Both the position numbers and the translations under genes were made by a program. Shown one piece after another: positions 46,998-57,682 of a stretch of 64,000 nt of DNA (positions are counted from its first letter, which is position 1; every line of letters begins with the position of its first letter). The notes under the pieces are model-generated. The model made no database searches. It saw only the letters and a list, made by a program, of their open reading frames with translations, and was not told the DNA's origin. The stretch comes from Sinomonas sp. R1AF57 (GTDB lineage Bacteria > Actinomycetota > Actinomycetes > Actinomycetales > Micrococcaceae): the NCBI RefSeq assembly GCF_002224485.1, contig NZ_CP022463.1:1272717-1336716 (forward strand). The letters run 5' to 3'.

Positions 46998-47971
46998 CCA
47001 GCACCCGGCACTTCCTCAAGGACACCGACCTCAGCCCCGCCGAGCAGGCGGAGGTCCTCGACCTCGCCGTGCGCATGAAGGCCGCCCCCTACTCGGTCCA
47101 GCCGCTCGCGGCTGAGGGTTCCGCCCGCAGGACGGTCGCCGTCATCTTCGACAAGACCTCGACCCGCACGCGGGTCTCCTTTGCCACGGGCGTGTCCGAC
47201 ATGGGCGGTACTCCGCTCATCATCAACCCGGGCGAGGCGCAGATCGGCCACAAGGAGTCGGTCGAGGACACCGCGAAGGTCCTCGAGCGGATGGTCGCCG
47301 CGATCGTGTGGCGCACGGGAGCGCACCAGGGCCTCGTGGACATGGCCGCCCACTCGCGCGTGCCCGTGGTCAACGCCCTGTGCGACGACTACCACCCGTG
47401 CCAGCTCCTCGCCGACCTCCTGACCGTCAAGGAGCACAAGGGCGAGCTCGCCGGCCTGAGCATGGCCTACCTCGGCGACGCCGCGAACAACATGGCCAAC
47501 TCGTACCTCCTCGCGGGCGTGACTGCCGGCATGCACGTGCGCATCGCCGGGCCGGAGGGCTACCTGCCCGCACCGGAGATCGTGGCGGAGGCCGAGGACG
47601 TCGCGGCGAAGACCGGCGGATCGGTGCTCGTCACCGTGGACGCGGCCGCAGCGCTCGAGGGTGCCGACGTCGTCACGACCGACACGTGGGTCTCGATGGG
47701 CCAGGAAGCCGAGAAGGCCGAGCGGATGCAGCTGTTCCGCGACTACTCCGTGGACGCCGCGGCGATGGCCAAGGCCGCGCCCGACGCCGTGTTCCTCCAC
47801 TGCCTTCCGGCCTACCGCGGCTACGAGGTCGCCGCAGAGGTGATCGACGGCCCGCAGTCCGTGGTCTGGGACGAGGCCGAGAACCGCCTGCACGCCCAGA
47901 AGGCCCTGCTCGCGTGGGTCCTGCACTACTCGGGCCAGGCTGTCGTCGAGGGCCTCCCGGCGGTCTCCTGA
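46994..47971 (+). CDS. argF: ornithine carbamoyltransferase
   Basis: A 325-residue enzyme forming citrulline from ornithine and carbamoyl phosphate. STRTR (Ser56-Arg60) binds carbamoyl phosphate; HQGL-type loop reads AHQGLVDMAAHS; the ornithine SMG loop is VSMGQEAEKAERM; HCLP is at 269-272. GTG 46994 overlaps argD by four bases; argR begins six bases after the stop. Confidence 0.96.
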   Translation: MTSTRHFLKDTDLSPAEQAEVLDLAVRMKAAPYSVQPLAAEGSARRTVAVIFDKTSTRTRVSFATGVSDMGGTPLIINPGEAQIGHKESVEDTAKVLERMVAAIVWRTGAHQGLVDMAAHSRVPVVNALCDDYHPCQLLADLLTVKEHKGELAGLSMAYLGDAANNMANSYLLAGVTAGMHVRIAGPEGYLPAPEIVAEAEDVAAKTGGSVLVTVDAAAALEGADVVTTDTWVSMGQEAEKAERMQLFRDYSVDAAAMAKAAPDAVFLHCLPAYRGYEVAAEVIDGPQSVVWDEAENRLHAQKALLAWVLHYSGQAVVEGLPAVS

Positions 47972-47976
47972 GCGAC

Positions 47977-48495
47977 ATGAGCGCCATACCCAGCTCCGCA
48001 CCGCAGACCAAGGCCGCCCGCCAGGCGCGCATCCGCGCGCTCCTGGCGGGGACCTCGGTGCGCTCGCAGGCGGAGCTCGCCACCCTCCTGGCGGACGACG
48101 GCGTGCAGGTCACCCAGGCGACCCTCTCGCGCGACCTCGTGGAGATCGGGGCCGTGCGCGTGCGCGGCGCCGACGGCGGCCTGGTCTACGCCGTCCGCGG
48201 CGAGGGAGGGGACCGGAGCCCACGCACGGGCCAGGCCCCCGAAGTGCTCGACGCACGCCTCGCGAAGCTGTGCGCCGATCTGCTGGTGACCGCCGAGGCG
48301 TCGGCGAACATCGTGGTCCTGCGGACCCCGCCGGGTGCGGCGAACTTCCTGGCCCTCGCGATCGACCACTCCGTGATCCCCTCGATCCTCGGAACCATCG
48401 CCGGCGACGACACCGTCATGATCGTCACCCGGGAGCCGGGGGGCGGAGAGTCCGTCGCTGCCCGATTCCTCGAGCTCGCCTCCCAGGGGGGGTGA
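47977..48495 (+). CDS. argR: arginine repressor
   Basis: A 172-residue repressor. The N-terminal winged helix (ARQARIRALLAGTSVRSQAELATLLADDGVQVTQATLSRDLVEIGAVRVRG) includes the conserved SR of recognition helix TLSRDL; the C-terminal hexamerisation and arginine-binding domain ends LGTIAGDDTVMIVTREPGGGESVAARFLEL with GDDT. It most likely binds the paired boxes before argC and argG, repressing its own operon. Confidence 0.95.
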   Translation: MSAIPSSAPQTKAARQARIRALLAGTSVRSQAELATLLADDGVQVTQATLSRDLVEIGAVRVRGADGGLVYAVRGEGGDRSPRTGQAPEVLDARLAKLCADLLVTAEASANIVVLRTPPGAANFLALAIDHSVIPSILGTIAGDDTVMIVTREPGGGESVAARFLELASQGG

Positions 48496-48501
48496 GGCTT
48501 C

Positions 48502-48795
48502 ATGCCCGCAGTCCACCTCCGCGGTCAGCTCATCTGCCGTGACAGTAACGAGGCCGCGCTTGTGGTCCGGCATCTCCCCCGCCACGTTGCGCTGACGCGT
48601 GCGGAGGCCGGGTGCGTCTCGTTCCGAGTGGAGCCGTCCGCGGACCCGTTGGTGTGGGAGGTCGAGGAACTGTTCAGCGACCCGGAGGCGTTCGCGGTCC
48701 ACCAGGAACGGGTCGCTGGCAGTGAGTGGGGGCGCGTCACGGCGGCGATCGAGCGCCGATACACAGTAGAAGGCGCGTCCTTCGGGGGGACGTAG
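48502..48795 (+). CDS. antibiotic biosynthesis monooxygenase (ABM/YgiN-like) domain protein
   Basis: A 97-residue ferredoxin-fold protein: HLRGQLICRDSNEAALVVRHLPRHVALTRAEAGCVSFRVEPSADPLVWEVEELFSDPEAFAVHQERV fits the ABM family, with the conserved E-x-F and HxxR segment. Members are small quinol or heme-type monooxygenases acting as dimers. It starts six bases after argR with GAGG upstream, so it may ride on the arg transcript, though no functional link to arginine is apparent. Confidence 0.8.
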   Translation: MPAVHLRGQLICRDSNEAALVVRHLPRHVALTRAEAGCVSFRVEPSADPLVWEVEELFSDPEAFAVHQERVAGSEWGRVTAAIERRYTVEGASFGGT

Positions 48796-48874
48796 GCGGT
48801 CCTGCCCGGCAAGGTCGAGGCTGCCCTGCCAGACGCGGCGGCTTCTGGGCCTCCCGATCCGGTCAGCCCTGAGG

Positions 48875-48901
48875 TGTCACAGATTCGGGGCCTGCGGTGT
48901 C
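48875..48901 (+). promoter_or_regulatory. ECF41-type promoter before the oxidoreductase-sigma cassette
   Basis: TGTCACA (48875-48881), 16 bases, TGTC (48898-48901). The published ECF41 target promoter is TGTCACA-N16-CGTC, so the -35 is a perfect match, spacing is exact and one -10 base differs. The first gene starts 51 bases downstream. Confidence 0.75.
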
Positions 48902-48951
48902 TTGTGGCCGGAATCCTGCGCCCGCGGGATCCGGAGCCGTCAGGAGACACC

Positions 48952-50181
48952 GTGACCCAGAACAGCAGCACCGCAGACCCCCGCACCGCCCGGACCCGTG
49001 CCGTCGTCATCGGCGGCGGGTACGCCGGCACGATGGCGGCCAACCGCCTCACGCAGCGCCGGGACGTGGACGTGACCCTCGTCAACCCGCGCCCGCAGTT
49101 TGTCGAGCGGATCCGCCTGCACCAGCTCGTCGGCGGCACGCACGACGCCGTCCACGACCTCCGCGAGGTCCTCGCCCCAGACGTCCGGCTTGTCGTCGAC
49201 AGGGCGACGCGGATCGACGCCCCTCGCCGCACCGTCGCGCTCGCATCGGGTGCCCGGCTCGCCTACGACTACCTCGTCTACGCCGTCGGCAGCTCGGGCG
49301 CACCCATGGACGTGCCGGGCGCGGACGAGTTCGCCCACCCCCTCGCCACGGTCGAGGACGCCCGACGGGTGCGTGCCGCGCTCGACGCCGCACCGGCCCG
49401 CGCCGCCGTGACCGTGGTCGGCGGCGGCCCCACAGGCATCGAGACCGCCGCAGAGCTCGCCGAGGCCGGGCGGCCCGTGGCTCTCGTGTGCGGCGGCGTG
49501 CTCGGCCCGTACCTGCACCCCGAGGCACGCCTGGCACTCGCTGGGCGGCTCAGCCGCCTCGGCGTGACAGTGCTCGACGGCCCGGGCGCCCGGGCCGCGG
49601 AGGTGAGTCCCGGCGTCGTGCGCCTCGAGGACGGGCGCGACGTGCCCAGCGGCGTCACCATCTGGACGGCCGGCTTCGCCGTCCCGGGCCTCGCCGCCGA
49701 GAGCGGACTGGCGACCGACGACGGCGGCCGCATCCTGACGGACGAGACGCTCGCCAGCGTGGACGATCCGCGCATCGTCGCTGCCGGCGACGCGGCCTCG
49801 CCGTCGGGCATCCCGTACCGGATGAGCTGCCAGGCCGCTATCCCGCTCGGCTCGCTGGCGGCCGACGCGGTGCTGGCGCGCGTCGCGGGCACGACGCCCA
49901 AGGCAGTCTCCCCGGGCTTCGTCGGACAGTGCCTGAGCCTCGGCCGACGGACTGGGCTGGTCCAGGCCGCATCGACGGACGACCGCGCGCGGAAGGCCTT
50001 CCTCGCCGGACGGACAGCGGCAGCGATCAAGGAAGGCATCTGCCGGTCGACCTACCGCGGCCTGCTCTTCGAGGCCAGGAGGCCAGGGGTCGTCAACTGG
50101 GCCTTCATCACCGATCGCAGGCGGCGCGACGACCTCGAGGCCGCGCGCCATGACGGCCTCGCCCCGCTGCGCCCCGCGTAG
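48952..50181 (+). CDS. FAD-dependent pyridine nucleotide-disulfide oxidoreductase, NDH-2-like
   Basis: A 409-residue flavoprotein: AVVIGGGYAGTMAANRLTQ (FAD), AVTVVGGGPTGIETAAELAEAG (NAD(P)H) and RIVAAGDAASPSG near residues 275-290. Most like the AIFM2/NDH-2 branch. GTG 48952 has AGGAG five bases upstream. It is followed 26 bases later by an ECF41 sigma gene and preceded by an ECF41-type promoter, so it is the oxidoreductase partner of that sigma factor. Substrate unknown. Confidence 0.88.
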   Translation: MTQNSSTADPRTARTRAVVIGGGYAGTMAANRLTQRRDVDVTLVNPRPQFVERIRLHQLVGGTHDAVHDLREVLAPDVRLVVDRATRIDAPRRTVALASGARLAYDYLVYAVGSSGAPMDVPGADEFAHPLATVEDARRVRAALDAAPARAAVTVVGGGPTGIETAAELAEAGRPVALVCGGVLGPYLHPEARLALAGRLSRLGVTVLDGPGARAAEVSPGVVRLEDGRDVPSGVTIWTAGFAVPGLAAESGLATDDGGRILTDETLASVDDPRIVAAGDAASPSGIPYRMSCQAAIPLGSLAADAVLARVAGTTPKAVSPGFVGQCLSLGRRTGLVQAASTDDRARKAFLAGRTAAAIKEGICRSTYRGLLFEARRPGVVNWAFITDRRRRDDLEAARHDGLAPLRPA

Positions 50182-50207
50182 CGTGGGCGCAGAAGAGGGG
50201 AGGATCC

Positions 50208-51104
50208 ATGAGCGACCACGCGACCGAGCGTGCCACCCGGGCCTTCGTCGACCAGCGGAACCTGCTGTTCACGGTGGCCTACGAGATGCTCGGCTCGGCG
50301 GCCGACGCCGAGGACGTCCTGCAGGAGTCGTGGCTGCGGTGGGTCGCGGTCGATCCCGACCACGTCCGCGACGAGCGCGCCTACCTGGTGAGGATCGTCA
50401 CGAGGCAGGCGCTCAACCGGCTGCGGACCATGGCGCGCCGCAGGGAGGCCTACATCGGCCCCTGGCTCCCCGAGCCGCTGCTCACCTCGCCGGACGTGGC
50501 CGACGACGTCGAGCTCGCCGAAAGCGTCTCGATGGCACTCCTGCTCGTGCTCGAGACGCTCTCGCCGACTGAGCGCGCCGTCTTCGTCCTGCGCGAGGTC
50601 TTCGAGGTCGGCTACGACGACATCGCGGCCGCCGTCGACAAGAGCCCGGCCGCCGTCCGGCAGATTGCGTCCCGCGCGCGCCAGCACGTCGAGGCGCGCC
50701 GGCCGCGGGAGACCGCGTCGCCGCGCCAGCTCGCCACGACGCTCGCCTCGTTCCAGCACGCGGTCGACACCGGCGACCTCCAGGGCCTGCTCGGCGTCCT
50801 CGCCCCGGACGTCGTCCTGGTCAGCGACGGCGGAGGCCTCAAGCAGGCTGCGCTCCGGCCGATCATCGGGGCCGAGAAGGCCGTCCGGTTCCTCGCCGGC
50901 ATCTCGGCGAAGACCCCAGGGCGCATCACGTGCGAGGTTGCCTCGGTCAACGGGACGCCGGGGCTCGAGTTCCGCATCAGCGGCGAGCTCGACGGCGTCC
51001 TCATGGTCCGCGTCGAGGAGGGGCTGGCCACGGGCCTCTACTACGTGCGCAATCCGGAGAAGCTGACCCGACTCGCCTCGAACACCGTGCTCACCCGTCG
51101 GTGA
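50208..51104 (+). CDS. ECF41-family RNA polymerase sigma factor with fused SnoaL-like domain
   Basis: A 298-residue sigma factor. Region 2 (VDQRNLLFTVAYEMLGSAADAEDVLQESWLRW) and region 4 (LSPTERAVFVLREVFEVGYDDIAAAVDKSPAAVRQIASRARQHV) are joined by a linker with the ECF41 motif WLPEP; the C-terminal extension (residues 185-298) is a SnoaL-like domain with DGGG and NPEKL, the ECF41 regulatory motifs. Such fused domains replace an anti-sigma factor. Sequence and neighbouring oxidoreductase both fit the ECF41 group; it probably drives its own two-gene unit. Confidence 0.93.
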   Translation: MSDHATERATRAFVDQRNLLFTVAYEMLGSAADAEDVLQESWLRWVAVDPDHVRDERAYLVRIVTRQALNRLRTMARRREAYIGPWLPEPLLTSPDVADDVELAESVSMALLLVLETLSPTERAVFVLREVFEVGYDDIAAAVDKSPAAVRQIASRARQHVEARRPRETASPRQLATTLASFQHAVDTGDLQGLLGVLAPDVVLVSDGGGLKQAALRPIIGAEKAVRFLAGISAKTPGRITCEVASVNGTPGLEFRISGELDGVLMVRVEEGLATGLYYVRNPEKLTRLASNTVLTRR

Positions 51105-51124
51105 CGCCTCCTCGCCGCCCCGAT

Positions 51125-52501
51125 TCACGCTCCCTGCTCGAGGGACGCCAGGAGCAGCGCCTCGGCGAAGATGGCGCGGCGGTAGTCGGCCAGGTCAATG
51201 GACTCGTCGGCGCCGTGGGCGCGCGAATCGGGGTCCTCGGCCCCGTTGATGAGCACCTGCGCGTGAGGGAACCACGCCGCGAGCTCGGCGGCCGCCGGGA
51301 TCGAGCCGCCCACGCCCATGAGCACCGGGGCCACGCCCCACGCCTCTTCCATGGCACGGCGCATGGTGCGGGCCGCCGGGGATTCGCCGTCGCCGGCGAA
51401 GGACTTGGTCGCGCTCCCGGGCACGAGCGAGACGTGTGCGCCCAGGGGCGTGTGGGACTCCAGGTGGGCCCGCACGGCCTCCAGCGCCCGCAGCGGTTCG
51501 TCCCCGGGGGCAAGCCGCAGGCTGATCTTCGCCCGGGCGGCAGGCACGATGGCGTCGGACGAGACGTCCACGCCCGGGGCATCGAGGCCGACCACGGACA
51601 GAGCCGGCTTCGTCCAGAGCCGGGAGGCGATGCTACCCGAGCCGGCCAGCCGCACGCCCGGGAGGACGCCCGCGTCCGCCCGGTAGTCGTCCTCGCTCAG
51701 GTCCACCTGGCTCGAGTCCCACCCGCCCAGCCCGGCGACGGCGACGCTGCCGTCGGGTCCGTAGAGGCTCGCGATCAGCTGGGACGTGACCGCGAGCGCG
51801 TCGAGCACGGGGCCGCCGAACGTGCCGGAATGGAGGGCATGGTCGAGCACGCGGACCTCGATGACCGCTGTCGCGATGCCGCGGAGGCTCGTGGTCAGCG
51901 CGGGCACCCCCACGCGCCAGTTGCCGGAGTCGGCGACCACCACGACGTCGGCGCGCAGGAGGTCCCCGCGGGAGCTCAGCAGCTGCGGCAGCGACGGCGA
52001 GCCGATCTCCTCCTCTCCGTCGATGAACACGACGACGCCGAGCCCGTTCGCCGCCCCCACGGCCCGGGCGAAGGCGCGGTACGCGGCCAGATGGAGGACC
52101 ACCCCGCCCTTGTTGTCGGCGACGCCGCGGCCGAACAGCCGTCCGTCCCGTCGGGTCGCCTCGAAGGGAGGGGTGTGCCAGGCGCGGGGGTCGCCGGCCG
52201 GCTGGACGTCGTGGTGCGCGTAGAGGAGCACGGTCGGGCGCCCGGGCGCGGCCGGCCTGCTGGCGAGGACCGACGGGGCGCCGGGCGCGCCGTCGGGCCG
52301 CGCTTCGCGCACGATGCGGACCTCCGGGAAGCCAGTCCCCTCGAACAGCTCCGCCACGAGCTGCGCGCTGCGCTCGAGCGGCGCCGGATCGAGCGCGGCC
52401 CACGCCGAGCCCGGGATGGCCACCAGCCGTCGGAGGTCCGCGATGGCGTCGTCGAAGCCTGCTTCCGTCTCGGCGCGCAGTGCAGCCGTGAAAGGCATCA
52501 T
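51125..52501 (-). CDS. M20-family dipeptidase
   Basis: A 458-residue co-catalytic metallopeptidase: VLLYAHHDVQPAGDPRAW (first zinc ligands), LFGRGVADNKGGVVLHLAAYRAF (bridging Asp), VVFIDGEEEIGSPSL (general base Glu). The lid domain follows. It resembles CNDP-type dipeptidases annotated in most actinobacteria. ATG 52501 is preferred: GGGAGG lies eight bases upstream. Stop converges on the sigma gene with 20 bases between; divergent from argG across the ArgR boxes, though no arginine role is shown. Confidence 0.9.
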   Translation of the reverse strand: MMPFTAALRAETEAGFDDAIADLRRLVAIPGSAWAALDPAPLERSAQLVAELFEGTGFPEVRIVREARPDGAPGAPSVLASRPAAPGRPTVLLYAHHDVQPAGDPRAWHTPPFEATRRDGRLFGRGVADNKGGVVLHLAAYRAFARAVGAANGLGVVVFIDGEEEIGSPSLPQLLSSRGDLLRADVVVVADSGNWRVGVPALTTSLRGIATAVIEVRVLDHALHSGTFGGPVLDALAVTSQLIASLYGPDGSVAVAGLGGWDSSQVDLSEDDYRADAGVLPGVRLAGSGSIASRLWTKPALSVVGLDAPGVDVSSDAIVPAARAKISLRLAPGDEPLRALEAVRAHLESHTPLGAHVSLVPGSATKSFAGDGESPAARTMRRAMEEAWGVAPVLMGVGGSIPAAAELAAWFPHAQVLINGAEDPDSRAHGADESIDLADYRRAIFAEALLLASLEQGA

Positions 52502-52603
52502 GCCCCCACCCTCCCAGAGGGGCTCGGCCGAGCCAAGCACTGTACGCCCGGCGCCGCGGGGCGGGAGAATGCCTGAGTGCCGTCTCCCCTGCGGATTGCG
52601 CGC

Positions 52604-52640
52604 CATGCATATCTATGTAGACTGATGCATAACAATTCGT
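52604..52640. promoter_or_regulatory. ArgR-type boxes and promoter upstream of argG
   Basis: CATGCATATCTATGTAG and CTGATGCATAACAATTC repeat the ATGCATA core of the argC operator. TTGCGC (52596-52601), 16 bases, TAGACT (52618-52623) is the probable promoter, with the -10 inside the operator. Confidence 0.72.
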
Positions 52641-52682
52641 GCTTGCCCTGCTTCCAGGGAACCTGTGCCTAAGGAGAACACC

Positions 52683-53888
52683 GTGAAGGATCGCATCGTC
52701 CTCGCCTACTCGGGCGGTCTGGACACCTCCGTCGCGATCGGCTGGATCGCCGACGCGACGGGCGCCGAGGTCGTCGCCGTCGCCGTCGACGTCGGGCAGG
52801 GCGGCGAGAACATGGAGACGATCCGCCAGCGCGCCCTCGGCTGCGGCGCCGTCGAGGCCTACGTCGCGGACGCCCGCGACGAGTTCGCGGACGAGTACTG
52901 CATGCCGACCCTGAAGGCCAACGGCCTGTACCAGGGCCACTACCCGCTGGTCTCCGCGATCTCCCGCCCGGTCATCGTCAAGCACCTGGTCAAGGCCGCC
53001 CGCGAGTTCGGCGCGTCCACCGTCGCGCACGGCTGCACCGGCAAGGGCAACGACCAGGTCCGCTTCGAGGTCGGCATCCAGACCCTCGGCCCGGACCTGA
53101 AGTGCATCGCCCCGGTCCGCGACCTTGCCCTGACCCGCGACAAGGCCATCGCGTACGCGGAGGAGAAGCACCTCCCGATCATCACGACCAAGAAGAACCC
53201 CTACTCGATCGACCAGAACGTCTGGGGGCGCGCCGTCGAGACGGGCTACCTCGAGGACATCTGGAACGCGCCGACCAAGGACATCTACGACTACACCCAG
53301 ACGCCGGAGTTCCCGCCGGCCCCGGACGAGGTCACGATCACCTTCGTGAAGGGCACGCCCACCGCGCTCGACGGCGTCGCGATGTCCCCGCTGCAGATCA
53401 TCCAGGAGCTCAACCGCCGCGCCGGCGCCCAGGGCGTGGGCCGCATCGACGTCGTCGAGGACCGCCTCGTCGGCATCAAGAGCCGCGAGATCTACGAGGC
53501 CCCCGGCGCGATGGCGCTCATCACGGCGCACAAGCACCTCGAGGACATCACGATCGAGCGCGAGCACGCCCGCTTCAAGGCCGGCGTGGACCGCCGCTGG
53601 AGCGAGCTCGTCTACGACGGCCAGTGGTTCTCCCCGCTCAAGCGCGCCCTCGATACCTTCATCGAGGACTCCCAGCAGTACGTCTCCGGCGACATCCGCA
53701 TGGTCCTCCACGGCGGCACCGCCGTGGTCAACGGACGCCGCTCGGACACGTCGCTGTACGACTTCAACCTCGCCACCTACGACACGGGCGACACGTTCGA
53801 CCAGTCCAACGCGAAGGGCTTCATCGACATCTGGGGCATGTCCTCGAAGGTGGCCTCGAGCCGCGACCAGCGCGTCGCGGGGGAGTGA
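52683..53888 (+). CDS. argG: argininosuccinate synthase
   Basis: A 401-residue ATP-pyrophosphatase joining citrulline and aspartate. AYSGGLDTS (residues 8-16) is the nucleotide loop; [15 protein letters not shown] and [18 protein letters not shown] are signatures. Start GTG 52683 is chosen because AAGGAG (52671-52676) lies six bases before it and length is then typical; GTG 52665 would contain this ribosome site. Codon use is more biased here than in most neighbours. argH follows after six bases. Confidence 0.96.
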   Translation: MKDRIVLAYSGGLDTSVAIGWIADATGAEVVAVAVDVGQGGENMETIRQRALGCGAVEAYVADARDEFADEYCMPTLKANGLYQGHYPLVSAISRPVIVKHLVKAAREFGASTVAHGCTGKGNDQVRFEVGIQTLGPDLKCIAPVRDLALTRDKAIAYAEEKHLPIITTKKNPYSIDQNVWGRAVETGYLEDIWNAPTKDIYDYTQTPEFPPAPDEVTITFVKGTPTALDGVAMSPLQIIQELNRRAGAQGVGRIDVVEDRLVGIKSREIYEAPGAMALITAHKHLEDITIEREHARFKAGVDRRWSELVYDGQWFSPLKRALDTFIEDSQQYVSGDIRMVLHGGTAVVNGRRSDTSLYDFNLATYDTGDTFDQSNAKGFIDIWGMSSKVASSRDQRVAGE

Positions 53889-55385
<1,497 letters not shown>

Positions 55386-55424
55386 CCCTTCCCGGCGGAC
55401 ACCCGCCGGGCGCATCATCATTGC

Positions 55425-56213
55425 GTGCAGTCGCGCACGCTGATGGTCGTCGTCGCCCATCCCGATGACGACGCCTACGGTATCGCCGGCTCGATCGCCC
55501 TCCACGCGGACGAGCCGGCGTTCCGCTTCGTGCTGGTCCACGCGACCGACGGCGCCGCCGGCCAGATCGCACCCGGCGTCGACGCGACGCCCGAGACCCT
55601 CGGCTCCGTGCGGCGCGAGGAGGACCGCCGGGCCTGGCTCGCCCACGGGCGCGAGCCGGACCGCCACGAGTGGCTCGAGTACGACGACGGGCGCGTCGCC
55701 GAGGAGGACCCCTCCGACCTCGCGCTGCGCATCCGGGCGATCATGGCCGAGGAGCGGCCCGACGTGGTCTACACCTTCGGGCCGGACGGCATCACGGGAC
55801 ACCCTGACCACATCGCGGTCGGCCAGGCCGCCGACGCCGCCTTCCTGGGACTTGCCTCGGACGGCGGCCCCGGCTTCCGCAGACTCCTGCACTGGGCCGT
55901 GAAGCACTCCTCGTGGCTCACGATGAACCGGGCCCGGCTGCGCCTCGGCCTTCCGCCATGGGACCCGAAGGAGGTCTACCACTTCCGCGGCGTCCCGGAC
56001 GACCTCATCGACATGCGGGTCGACACGCGCACCGTCGCCGGGCGTGTCGTCGCTGGGGTCGTGGAGCACCGCAGCCAGCAGCTCTCCCTCATGGCCCCGC
56101 CGGCGGGCCTCGACGCGTGGCACTCGATCGCCGCGCGGGAGTACTTCGTCCAGGCGTGGCCCCCTCGAGAGCGTGGGATGCCCCTGCTCAGGGACATCTT
56201 CGAAGGGCTCTAG
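55425..56213 (+). CDS. PIG-L family LmbE-like deacetylase
   Basis: A 262-residue zinc-dependent hydrolase: VVVAHPDDDAYGIAGSIAL (AHPDD motif, zinc ligands) and FGPDGITGHPDHIAVGQAA (HPDH). Relatives deacetylate N-acetylglucosaminyl compounds, including MshB and Mca in mycothiol metabolism; the divergence here leaves the substrate open. GTG start at 55425, with CATCAT six bases before it as a possible -10. Its 3' end overlaps the tail of a broken gene on the other strand. Confidence 0.85.
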   Translation: MQSRTLMVVVAHPDDDAYGIAGSIALHADEPAFRFVLVHATDGAAGQIAPGVDATPETLGSVRREEDRRAWLAHGREPDRHEWLEYDDGRVAEEDPSDLALRIRAIMAEERPDVVYTFGPDGITGHPDHIAVGQAADAAFLGLASDGGPGFRRLLHWAVKHSSWLTMNRARLRLGLPPWDPKEVYHFRGVPDDLIDMRVDTRTVAGRVVAGVVEHRSQQLSLMAPPAGLDAWHSIAAREYFVQAWPPRERGMPLLRDIFEGL

Positions 56214-56871
56214 GGCAGCCGCACCGTCCCGGCGCCGCCGTCCACCCCGGATCCGTCGACGGCGCGACGAGCACCTCCCCGGGCAGCAGCGACGCGTTCC
56301 CCGGATCGAGGACCACGCGCGCCGCTGCGGCGACCGTTCCGGCGGACACGGGAACGCCCCTCAGGATTCCCGGTTCGCGCGGCCCTCCCGCCGTCCCCGC
56401 TCCGAGGGCCGCCTCGGGTTCCGTCCCGTCCGAGAGCAGGACCCGCGGCACGCGGCGGCGGTGCATCTCGCGCGCGTAGTCGGCCCGGCGGCGGGCGACG
56501 ACGGCGCGCAGCCGCCGCGCGCCGTCGTCCGCGGGCACGCTGTGGTTACGGGAGGGCTGCGCGAGTGCGAGCGCCGAGCGCGCTTCTGCGAACGTGAGGA
56601 AGAAGACGGCGTCCCGGTCGGGGAGGACGCCCGTGTCGGCGAGGTGCCGTCCGACGGCCAGCAGCTCCGTGCGGACGGCGTCGAAGACGCGGACAAGGAG
56701 GAACTTCGGCTCCTCCCGCAGCCCGGCCAGCGCCCGCGCCCGCTTCAGGAATGCTTCGGCCGTGGCTCCGCAGAGCCGGCTGCGGTCCTTCGCGCGGGCG
56801 GACAGCATGCGGGCCGCCTCGTCGCCGGCGCGGGCGGCAGCGGCCAGGGCGCCGGTGCACGGCCTCAGCAT
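56188..56871 (-). pseudogene. remnant of a PEP-utilising enzyme (rifampin phosphotransferase/PPDK-like)
   Basis: About 228 codons from ATG 56871. ARALAGLREEPKFLLVRVFDAVRTELLAVG, LPDRDAVFFLTFAEARSAL and RRRVPRVLLSDGTEPEAAL, then LRGVPVSAGTVAAAARVVLDPGNASLLPGEVLVAPSTDPGW match the C-terminal third of PEP-utilising enzymes, which are usually 800-900 residues. The N-terminal ATP-grasp part is absent, and homology stops at STDPGW, where relatives continue to the catalytic histidine of the swivelling domain (GGxxSH). So neither the nucleotide site nor the phosphohistidine is present. It is squeezed between the PIG-L and DinB genes. A diverged stand-alone protein is less likely. Confidence 0.72.
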
Positions 56872-56905
56872 AGACCCGGCTCGCTCGAGTGTCGTGGGCC
56901 GGCGG

Positions 56906-56911
56906 TACGCT
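56906..56911 (+). promoter_or_regulatory. -10 box predicting a leaderless DinB-fold mRNA
   Basis: TACGCT, six bases, then ATG 56918. Confidence 0.45.
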
Positions 56912-56917
56912 GGCCCC

Positions 56918-57679
56918 ATGGACACCGCTGCTGCCCCCACCCCGTCGGCCGGCCTCGACGACGAGCGCCTCCTCGCAGGCATCGAGAGCGCCGCCGAGGG
57001 CATCCGCACTGAGCTTGCACAGCTCACGGACACGTCGGTCTCAGAGGACTCCCTGCTGCCCGGCTGGACTCGCGGGCACGTCCTCGCGCACGTGGCCGGG
57101 GTGTGCCGCGGGATGGCCCGCCAGCTCGAGTATGCGGAGCGGGGCGAGCTCATCGAGCTGTACGACGGCGGCCAGGAGGGGCGCACCAAGGAAATCGAGG
57201 CGGGGGCGGCTTCGAGCGCCGAGGAGCACCGCGAGCGGACGGGCGCCGCGCTGGACCGCGCGCTCGAGGCGTTCCGCGGCCTCGGCCCCGCGGGGTGGGA
57301 CCGGCCCATCACGTACCGCGACGGTGTGGTCCGGGACGGCGGCCTCGCCCTCTGGCGCGAGCTCGTCATCCATCGCACCGACCTCGGCACCGGTGCGAGC
57401 CAGCACGGCTGGGACGAGGCGTTCTGCGGCCATCTCCTCGGCTTCCTCGCCGCGCGCGTGCCTGAGGGCATGTCCTTCGCGCTGCATCCCCAGGGCCGCC
57501 CGGACCTGCTCATCGGCTCCGGCCCGGACACCGTGGACGTCCACGGGCGTCTGGCGGACATCCTCGCATGGCTCGCCGGCCGGCCGGTCGACCATGCCTC
57601 GGTGCGCGCGGAGCACGCGGGCGAGGCCGTGCCGCTGCCGCAGATCGGCCCGTGGCCGGCGGCATCGTCGGCGAAGTAG
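56918..57679 (+). CDS. maleylpyruvate isomerase/DinB-fold mycothiol-dependent protein
   Basis: A 253-residue protein with an N-terminal four-helix DinB fold: DSLLPGWTRGHVLAHVAGVCRGMARQLEYA holds the first conserved His of the metal site, and LWRELVIHRTDLGTGASQHGWDEAF the second. The C-terminal 85 residues form the SCP2-like extension of MDMPI family enzymes, ending near PLPQIGPWP. Members are mycothiol-dependent transferases or isomerases. The next gene starts three bases downstream. Confidence 0.85.
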   Translation: MDTAAAPTPSAGLDDERLLAGIESAAEGIRTELAQLTDTSVSEDSLLPGWTRGHVLAHVAGVCRGMARQLEYAERGELIELYDGGQEGRTKEIEAGAASSAEEHRERTGAALDRALEAFRGLGPAGWDRPITYRDGVVRDGGLALWRELVIHRTDLGTGASQHGWDEAFCGHLLGFLAARVPEGMSFALHPQGRPDLLIGSGPDTVDVHGRLADILAWLAGRPVDHASVRAEHAGEAVPLPQIGPWPAASSAK

Positions 57680-57682
57680 GGC

